Source: Fistularia commersonii (lineage: Eukaryota > Chordata > Actinopteri > Syngnathiformes > Fistulariidae). From it: a DNA stretch of 64,000 bases. The stretch's first letter is position 1; the number at the start of each line of letters is the position of its first letter. A model generated the notes under the pieces. That model was given only the letters and a program-made list of their open reading frames with translations. It was not told the DNA's origin and did not search any database. The translations under genes were made by a program, and so were the position numbers. Below, in pieces: positions 56,471-64,000 of this stretch. The stretch lies in assembly GCA_037954325.1 (NCBI GenBank), contig JBBMNZ010000015.1, positions 1-64,000 of the forward strand. The letters are read 5' to 3'.

Positions 56471-58229
56471 CTTATTGCCACTCCTAGTCAAAAACGCTCC
56501 AAATCGATTAGATAAGTGCTTTTTCACCCTTTGGCTATATCTTTTAAACTTGTTGCTGGATTACAATGAATTTGACTTATATTTTGCAAAATCATGTCTT
56601 AAACAACATATTTCAACAGCAGAAACCAGCTAAATGAAATTCAAAAGTTTTTGCCACTCCTAATCGAAAACGCTTCAACTTGGTGGGATAAGCACTTTTG
56701 AACGAATGGCTATATCTTGTTACTCTGTGAAGGGATTACACTAAATTTGACATATATCGTGCAGAATCATGTCCTAAACAACATATTTCAACAGCAGAAG
56801 CCAGCTTGATGAAATTCAAAAGTTATTGCTACTCCTAAACAAAAACGCTTCAACTCGGTGAGATAAGCGCTTTTTCACCCTATGGCTATATCTTTTGAAC
56901 CTGTGAAGGGATTACATTAAATTTGACATATATTGTGCAGAATCATGTCCTAAACAACATATTTCAACAGCAGATACCAGCTTGATGAAATTCAAAAGTT
57001 ATTATCACTCCTAATCAAAAACGCTTCAACTCGGTGAGATAAGCACTTTTTGAACGAATGGCTATATCTTGTGAACCTGAGAAGGGATTACACTAAATTT
57101 TACATATATTGTGCAGAATCATGTCCTAAACAACATATTTCAACAGCAGAAACCAGCTTGATGAAATTCAAAAGTTATTGCCACTCCTAATCAAAAACGA
57201 TTCAACTCGGTGAGATAAGCACTTTTTGAACGAATGGCTATATCTTGTGAACCTGTGAAGGGATTACACTAAATTTGACATATATTGTGCAGAATCATGT
57301 CCTAAACAACATATTTCAACAGCAGAAACCAGCTTGATGAAATTCAAAACTTATTGCCACTCCTAGTCAAAAACGCTCCAAATCGATTAGATAAGTGCTT
57401 TTTCACCCTTTGGCTATATCTTTTAAACTTGTTGCTGGATTACAATGAATTTGACTTATATTTTGCAAAATCATGTCTTAAACAACATATTTCAACAGCA
57501 GAAACCAGCTAAATGAAATTCAAAAGTTTTTGCCACTCCTAATCGAAAACGCTTCAACTTGGTGGGATAAGCACTTTTGAACGAATGGCTATATCTTGTT
57601 AATCTGTGAAGGGATTACACTAAATTTGACATATATCGTGCAGAATCATGTCCTAAACAACATATTTCAACAGCAGAAGCCAGCTTGATGAAATTCAAAA
57701 GTTATTGCTACTCCTAAACAAAAACGCTTCAACTCGGTGAGATAAGCGCTTTTTCACCCTATGGCTATATCTTTTGAACCTGTGAAGGGATTACATTAAA
57801 TTTGACATATATTGTGCAGAATCATGTCCTAAACAACATATTTCAACAGCAGATACCAGCTTGATGAAATTCAAAAGTTATTATCACTCCTAATCAAAAA
57901 CGCTTCAACTCGGTGAGATAAGCACTTTTTGAACGAATGGCTATATCTTGTGAACCTGAGAAGGGATTACACTAAATTTTACATATATTGTGCAGAATCA
58001 TGTCCTAAACAACATATTTCAACAGCAGAAACCAGCTTGATGAAATTCAAAAGTTATTGCCACTCCTAATCAAAAACGATTCAACTCGGTGAGATAAGCA
58101 CTTTTTGAACGAATGGCTATATCTTGTGAACCTGTGAAGGGATTACACTAAATTTGACATATATTGTGCAGAATCATGTCCTAAACAACATATTTCAACA
58201 GCAGAAAACCAGCTTGATGAAATTCAAAA
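56471..58229. repeat. 5-monomer tandem duplication (879-880 bp)
   Basis: The string CTTATTGCCACTCC occurs at 56471, 57350 and 58230, giving spacings of 879 and 880. The extra base is an added A in CAGCAGAAAACCAGC near 58203. Both units contain AAGTTTTTGCC, CAACTTGGTGGGATAAGC and CTAAATTTTACATAT, which are limited to this end of the window. They differ at TTACTCTGTG (first) versus TTAATCTGTG (second), near 56720 and 57600. Confidence 0.86.
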
Positions 58230-61200
58230 CTTATTGCCACTCCTAGTCAAAAACGCTCCAAATCGATTAGATAAGTGCTTTTTCACCCTATGGCTATATC
58301 TTTTAAACTTGTTGCTGGATTACAATGAATTTGACTTATATTTTGCAAAATCATGTCCTAAACAACATATTTCAACAGCAGAAACCTGCTTGATGAAATT
58401 CAAAAGTTATTGCCACTCCTAATCAAAAACGCTTCAACTCGGTGAGATAAGCACTTTTTGAACGAATGGCTATATCTTGTGAACCTGTGAAGGGATTACA
58501 TTAAATTTGACATATATTGTGCAGAATCATGTCCTAAACAACATATTTCAACAGCAGATACCAGCTTGATGAAATTCAAAAGTTATTACCACTCCTAATC
58601 AAAAACGCATCAACTCGGTGAGATAAGCACTTTTTGAACAAATGGCTATATCTTGTGAACCTGTGAAGGGATTACACTAAATTTGACATATATTGTGCAG
58701 AATCATGTCCTAAACAACATATTTCAACAGCAGAAACCAGGTTGATGAAATTCAAAAGTTATTGCCACTCCTAATCAAAAAGGATTCAACTCGGTGAGAT
58801 AAGCACTTTTTGAACGAATGGCTATATCTTGTGAACCTGTGAAGGGATTACACTAAATTTGACATATATTGTGCAGAATCATGTCCTAAACAACATATTT
58901 CAACAGCAGAAACCAGCTTGATGAAATTCAAAACTTATTGCCACTCCCAGTCAAAAACTCTCCAAATCGATTAGATAAGTGCTTTTTCACCCTTTGGCTA
59001 TATCTTTTAAACTTGTTGCTGGATTACAATGAATTTGACTTATATTGTGCAGAATCATGTCCTAAACAACATATTTCAACAGCAGAAACCAGCTTGATGA
59101 AATTCAAAAGTTATTGCCACTCCTAATCAAAAACGCTTCAACTCGGTGAGATAAGCACTTTTGAACGAATGGCTATATCTTGTGAACCTGTGTAGGGATT
59201 ACACTAAATTTGACATATATATTGCAGATTCATGTCCTAAACAACATATTTCAACAGCAGAAAACAGCTTGATGAAATTCAAAAGTTATTGACACTCCTA
59301 GTAAAAAACGCTCCAACTCGATGAGATAAGCGCTTTTTCACCCTTTGGCTATATCTTTTAAACTTGTTGCTGGATTACAATGAATTTGACTTATATTTTG
59401 CAAAATCATGTCTTAAACAACATATTTCAACAGCAGAAACCAGCTAAATGAAATTCAAAAGTTTTTGCCACTCCTAATCGAAAACGCTTCAACTTGGTGG
59501 GATAAGCACTTTTGAACGAATGGCTATATCTTGTTACTCTGTGAAGGGATTACACTAAATTTGACATATATCGTGCAGAATCATGTCCTAAACAACATAT
59601 TTCAACAGCAGAAGCCAGCTTGATGAAATTCAAAAGTTATTGCTACTCCTAAACAAAAACGCTTCAACTCGGTGAGATAAGCGCTTTTTCACCCTATGGC
59701 TATATCTTTTGAACCTGTGAAGGGATTACATTAAATTTGACATATATTGTGCAGAATCATGTCCTAAACAACATATTTCAACAGCAGATACCAGCTTGAT
59801 GAAATTCAAAAGTTATTATCACTCCTAATCAAAAACGCTTCAACTCGGTGAGATAAGCACTTTTTGAACGAATGGCTATATCTTGTGAACCTGAGAAGGG
59901 ATTACACTAAATTTTACATATATTGTGCAGAATCATGTCCTAAACAACATATTTCAACAGCAGAAACCAGCTTGATGAAATTCAAAAGTTATTGCCACTC
60001 CTAATCAAAAACGATTCAACTCGGTGAGATAAGCACTTTTTGAACGAATGGCTATATCTTGTGAACCTGTGAAGGGATTACACTAAATTTGACATATATT
60101 GTGCAGAATCATGTCCTAAACAACATATTTCAACAGCAGAAACCAGCTTGATGAAATTCAAAACTTATTGCCACTCCTAGTCAAAAACGCTCCAAATCGA
60201 TTAGATAAGTGCTTTTTCACCCTTTGGCTATATCTTTTAAACTTGTTGCTGGATTACAATGAATTTGACTTATATTTTGCAAAATCATGTCTTAAACAAC
60301 ATATTTCAACAGCAGAAACCAGCTAAATGAAATTCAAAAGTTTTTGCCACTCCTAATCGAAAACGCTTCAACTTGGTGGGATAAGCACTTTTGAACGAAT
60401 GGCTATATCTTGTTAATCTGTGAAGGGATTACACTAAATTTGACATATATCGTGCAGAATCATGTCCTAAACAACATATTTCAACAGCAGAAGCCAGCTT
60501 GATGAAATTCAAAAGTTATTGCTACTCCTAAACAAAAACGCTTCAACTCGGTGAGATAAGCGCTTTTTCACCCTATGGCTATATCTTTTGAACCTGTGAA
60601 GGGATTACATTAAATTTGACATATATTGTGCAGAATCATGTCCTAAACAACATATTTCAACAGCAGATACCAGCTTGATGAAATTCAAAAGTTATTATCA
60701 CTCCTAATCAAAAACGCTTCAACTCGGTGAGATAAGCACTTTTTGAACGAATGGCTATATCTTGTGAACCTGAGAAGGGATTACACTAAATTTTACATAT
60801 ATTGTGCAGAATCATGTCCTAAACAACATATTTCAACAGCAGAAACCAGCTTGATGAAATTCAAAAGTTATTGCCACTCCTAATCAAAAACGATTCAACT
60901 CGGTGAGATAAGCACTTTTTGAACGAATGGCTATATCTTGTGAACCTGTGAAGGGATTACACTAAATTTGACATATATTGTGCAGAATCATGTCCTAAAC
61001 AACATATTTCAACAGCAGAAAACCAGCTTGATGAAATTCAAAACTTATTGCCACTCCTAGTCAAAAACGCTCCAAATCGATTAGATAAGTGCTTTTTCAC
61101 CCTATGGCTATATCTTTTAAACTTGTTGCTGGATTACAATGAATTTGACTTATATTTTGCAAAATCATGTCCTAAACAACATATTTCAACAGCAGAAACC

Positions 61201-62145
61201 TGCTTGATGAAATTCAAAAGTTATTGCCACTCCTAATCAAAAACGCTTCAACTCGGTGAGATAAGCACTTTTTGAACGAATGGCTATATCTTGTGAACCT
61301 GTGAAGGGATTACATTAAATTTGACATATATTGTGCAGAATCATGTCCTAAACAACATATTTCAACAGCAGATACCAGCTTGATGAAATTCAAAAGTTAT
61401 TACCACTCCTAATCAAAAACGCATCAACTCGGTGAGATAAGCACTTTTTGAACAAATGGCTATATCTTGTGAACCTGTGAAGGGATTACACTAAATTTGA
61501 CATATATTGTGCAGAATCATGTCCTAAACAACATATTTCAACAGCAGAAACCAGGTTGATGAAATTTAAAAGTTATTGCCACTCCTAATCAAAAAGGATT
61601 CAACTCGGTGAGATAAGCACTTTTTGAACGAATGGCTATATCTTGTGAACCTGTGAAGGGATTACACTAAATTTGACATATATTGTGCAGAATCATGTCC
61701 TAAACAACATATTTCAACAGCAGAAACCAGCTTGATGAAATTCAAAACTTATTGCCACTCCCAGTCAAAAACTCTCCAAATCGATTAGATAAGTGCTTTT
61801 TCACCCTTTGGCTATATCTTTTAAACTTGTTGCTGGATTACAATGAATTTGACTTATATTGTGCAGAATCATGTCCTAAACAACATATTTCAACAGCAGA
61901 AACCAGCTTGATGAAATTCAAAAGTTATTGCCACTCCTAATCAAAAACGCTTCAACTCGGTGAGATAAGCACTTTTGAACGAATGGCTATATCTTGTGAA
62001 CCTGTGTAGGGATTACACTAAATTTGACATATATATTGCAGATTCATGTCCTAAACAACATATTTCAACAGCAGAAAACAGCTTGATGAAATTCAAAAGT
62101 TATTGACACTCCTAGTAAAAAACGCTCCAACTCGATGAGATAAGC
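56513..62145. repeat. 16-monomer tandem duplication (2 x 2,814 bp)
   Basis: 56513-59326 is repeated at 59327-62145 with an offset of 2,814 bp. The offset holds for the CCCTTTGGC unit (56527 and 59341), both open-frame variants (58234 with 61048, 58938 with 61752) and TTACTCTGTG. The only difference I noticed is AAATTTAAAAG near 61563 for AAATTCAAAAG. The junction near 59324-59340 is a chimeric monomer: left part AGTAAAAAACGCTCC, right part CTTTTTCACCCTTTGG. Confidence 0.9.
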
Positions 62146-64000
62146 GCTTTTTGACACTATGGCTATATCTTTCAAACTTGTTGCTGGATTACACTGAATT
62201 TGACTTATATTGTGCAGAATCATGTCCTAAACAACATATTTCAACAGCAGAAACCAGCTTGATGTAATTCAAAAGTTTTTATCACTCCTAATCAAAAACG
62301 CTTCAACTCGGTGAGATAAGCACTTTTTGAACGAATGGCTATATCTTGTGAACCTGTGAAGGGATTACACGGAATTTGAAATATATCGTGCAGAATCATG
62401 TCCTAAACAACATATTTCAACAGCAGAAACCAGCTTGATGAAATTCAAAAGTTATTACCACTCCTAAACAAAAACACTTCAACTCGGTGAGATAAGCACT
62501 TTTGAACGAATGGCTGTATCTTTTGAACCTGTGAAGGGATTACACTAAATTTGACATATATTGTGCAAAATCATGTCCTAAACATCATAGTTCAACAGCA
62601 GATACCAGCTTGATGAAATTCAAAAGTTATTGCCACTCCTAGTCATAAACGATTCAACTCGGTGAGATAAGCACTTTTTGAACGAATGGCTATATCTTGT
62701 GATCCTGTGAAGGGATTACACTGAATTTGACATATATTGTGCAGAATCATGTCCTAAACAACATATTTCAACAGCAGAAACCAGCTTGATGAAATTCAAA
62801 AGTTATTACCACTCCTAAACAAAAACACTTCAACTCGGTGAGATAAGCACTTTTGAACGAATGGCTGTATTTTTTGAACCTGTGAAGGGATTACACTAAA
62901 TTTGACATATATTGTGCAAAATCATGTCCTAAACAACATAGTTCAACAGCAGATACCAGCTTGATGAAATTCAAAAGTTATTGCCACTCCTAGTCATAAA
63001 AGCTTCAAGTCGGTGAGATAAGCACTTTTTGAACGAATGGCTATATCTTGTGAACCTGTGAAGGGATTACACTGAATTTAACACATATTGTGCAGAATTA
63101 TGTCCTAAACAACATATTTCAACAGCAGAAACCAGCTTGATGAAATTCAAAAGTTATTGTCGCTCCTAATCAAAAACGCTTCAACTCGGTGAGATAAGCA
63201 CTTTTTGAACGAATGGCTATATCTTGTGAACCTGTGAAGGGTTTACACTAAATTTGACATATATTGTGCAGAATCATGTCCTAAACAACATATTTCAACA
63301 GCAGAAACCAGCTTGATGAAATTCAAAAGTTATTGCCACTCCTAATCAAAAACGCTTCAACTCGGTGAGATAAGCACTTTTTGAACGAATGGCTATATCT
63401 TGTGAACCTGTAAAGGGTTTACACTAAATTTGACATATATTGTGCAGAATCATGTCCTAAACAACATATTTCAACAGCAGAAACCAGCTTGATGAAATTC
63501 AAAAGTTATTGCCACTCCTAATCAAAAATGCTTCAACTCGGTGAGATAAGCACTTTTTGAACGAATGGCTATATCTTGTGAACCTGTCAAGGGATTACAG
63601 TAAATTTGACATAAATTGTGCAAAATCATGTCCTAAACAACATATTTCAACAGCAGAAACCAGCTTGATGAAATTCAAAAGTTATTGCCACTCCTAATCA
63701 AAAACGCTTCAACTCGGTGAGATAAGCACTTTTTGAACGAATGGCTATATTTTGTGAACCTGTGAAGGGATTACACTAAATTTGACATATATTGTGCAGA
63801 ATCATGTCCTAAAAAACATATTTCAACAGCAGAAACCAGCTTGATGAAATTCAAAAGTTATTGCCACTCCTACACAAAAACTCTTCAACTCCGTGAGATA
63901 AGCACTTTTGAACGAATGGCTATATCTTGTGAACCTGTGAAGGGATTACAATAAATTTGACATATATTGTGCAGATGCATGTCCTAAACAACATATTTCA
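62146..64000. repeat. Right-edge family B units related to the left 19-mer block
   Basis: About ten units follow the variant order of 9930-10910: the CATAGTTCAACAGC and CCTAGTCATAAA units, TTATTGTCGCTCC near 63157, CTGTCAAGGGATTACAG near 63583, then CTCTTCAACTC and GATTACAATAAATTTG near 63948. TTATTGTCGCTCC is otherwise found only near 10231 and 13572. The spacing differs by one monomer between the 63000 and 63550 markers. One unit at 62999 has AAGCTT again through CATAAAAGCTTC. Private changes include GGGTTTACAC near 63240 and 63416. Confidence 0.85.

Larger units (their letters stand above)
8191..64000. repeat. Family B satellite array, about 176 bp monomers
   Basis: About 317 head-to-tail units; the phase marker CTCGGTGAG at 8329 and the equivalent at 63537 are 55,208 bp apart, averaging about 175.8 bp. 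The commonest unit contains CTCGGTGAGATAAGCAC, GAACGAATGGCTATATC, CTGTGAAGGGATTACAC, CATGTCCTAAACAACAT and CCACTCCTAATC. It has about 63 G/C in 176 bases and three CpG sites. The HindIII site of family A is replaced by ACGCTT. Frequent indel variants are CACTTTTGAA (one T short) and TTTGAATCTGGAAGG (shortened). The array runs off the right edge. No insertion interrupts it. Confidence 0.97.

Noticed and set aside
12344..61940. Seventeen 62-codon open frames with nearly the same translation (first at 12344-12532, last at 61752-61940)
   Set aside because: All begin at TTG inside the B2 variant carrying CCAAATCGATTAGATAAG, and are open only because that variant lacks stops in one frame. Each is 189 bp, longer than a monomer, and ends in the next unit because 176 is not a multiple of 3. 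There is no ATG start, ribosome-binding context or protein family resemblance. Their similarity reflects satellite duplication, not coding constraint.
1..64000. CRISPR array
   Set aside because: The repeats are directly adjacent units of about 176 bp with no unique spacers, far longer than CRISPR repeats, and no cas genes are present.
8191..64000. CENP-B box in family B
   Set aside because: The reverse complement around ACGCTTCAACTCGG contains GTTGAAGCG, which resembles part of the mammalian box. The required TTCG and CGGG elements are not both there, so most essential positions fail.
1..64000. Primate alpha satellite or Arabidopsis 178-bp centromere repeat
   Set aside because: Unit size is similar, but neither consensus shows the alpha-satellite or Arabidopsis sequence as I know them. 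Similar length alone is not homology. A Brassicaceae 176-bp HindIII-type satellite stays possible but unproven.
1..64000. tRNA, rRNA or small RNA genes
   Set aside because: No cloverleaf, rRNA-like stretch or promoter box stands out from the satellite consensus on either strand. Satellite transcripts may exist but cannot be inferred from the sequence.
2821..64000. Duplicated segments as assembly artefacts
   Set aside because: Exact repeats raise the possibility, especially at 9912-16593 and 56513-62145. Most other duplicate pairs, however, carry private substitutions and readable chimeric junctions, which fits real events. Not excluded for the two cleanest pairs; reads are needed.

Overview
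The window is a single uninterrupted block of tandem satellite DNA. No gene, RNA gene, mobile element, origin or other unique sequence is visible in 64 kb on either strand. All units run head to tail in the same orientation with a period of about 176 bp (observed spacings 175-177). This is eukaryotic, centromere- or pericentromere-type satellite DNA: a nucleosome-sized, AT-rich monomer (about 36% G+C for the main consensus, counted by hand) arranged in nested higher-order repeats. I cannot name the species. The period and the HindIII site in each family A unit fit the 176-180 bp plant centromere satellites (Brassicaceae, for example), but I do not recognise the sequence well enough to claim that. 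It is not primate alpha satellite or the Arabidopsis 178-bp repeat as I know them.

Two satellite families meet once. Family A fills 1-8190 (about 46 units). Family B fills 8191-64000 (about 317 units). By hand alignment the two consensus units differ at about 41 of 176 positions with no gaps (about 77% identity), so they share an ancestor. The switch lies inside one monomer at 8181-8191 and keeps register. Family B also holds a recurring sub-class (B2) whose middle third looks more like family A than like the rest of B.

Layout: 1-8190, family A, with a 16-monomer (2,820 bp) repeat and a local trimer expansion. 8191-9911, irregular B units with many private variants. 9912-16593, two apparently identical 19-monomer copies (3,341 bp each). 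16594 to about 27088, three copies of a 20-monomer unit (3,517 bp), the second enlarged by four units and the third rearranged. About 27089-44940, a patchwork of 8-monomer (1,407 bp) duplications, dimer duplications and partial 20-mer copies, including one clean one-monomer deletion near 39800. About 44940-56500, a block with its own variant set, duplicated as a 2.8-kb piece 6,327 bp apart, plus 14- and 9-monomer duplications. About 56500-62145, a nearly perfect 16-monomer (2,814 bp) tandem duplication carrying a 5-monomer repeat. 62146-64000, units resembling the 19-mer block some 53 kb to the left.

Almost every duplication length is a whole number of monomers and every junction keeps phase, as expected from unequal exchange or break-induced copying between sister arrays. 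The only reading frames longer than 60 codons (62 aa, TTG-started, at 17 places) are by-products of one B2 variant and are not genes.
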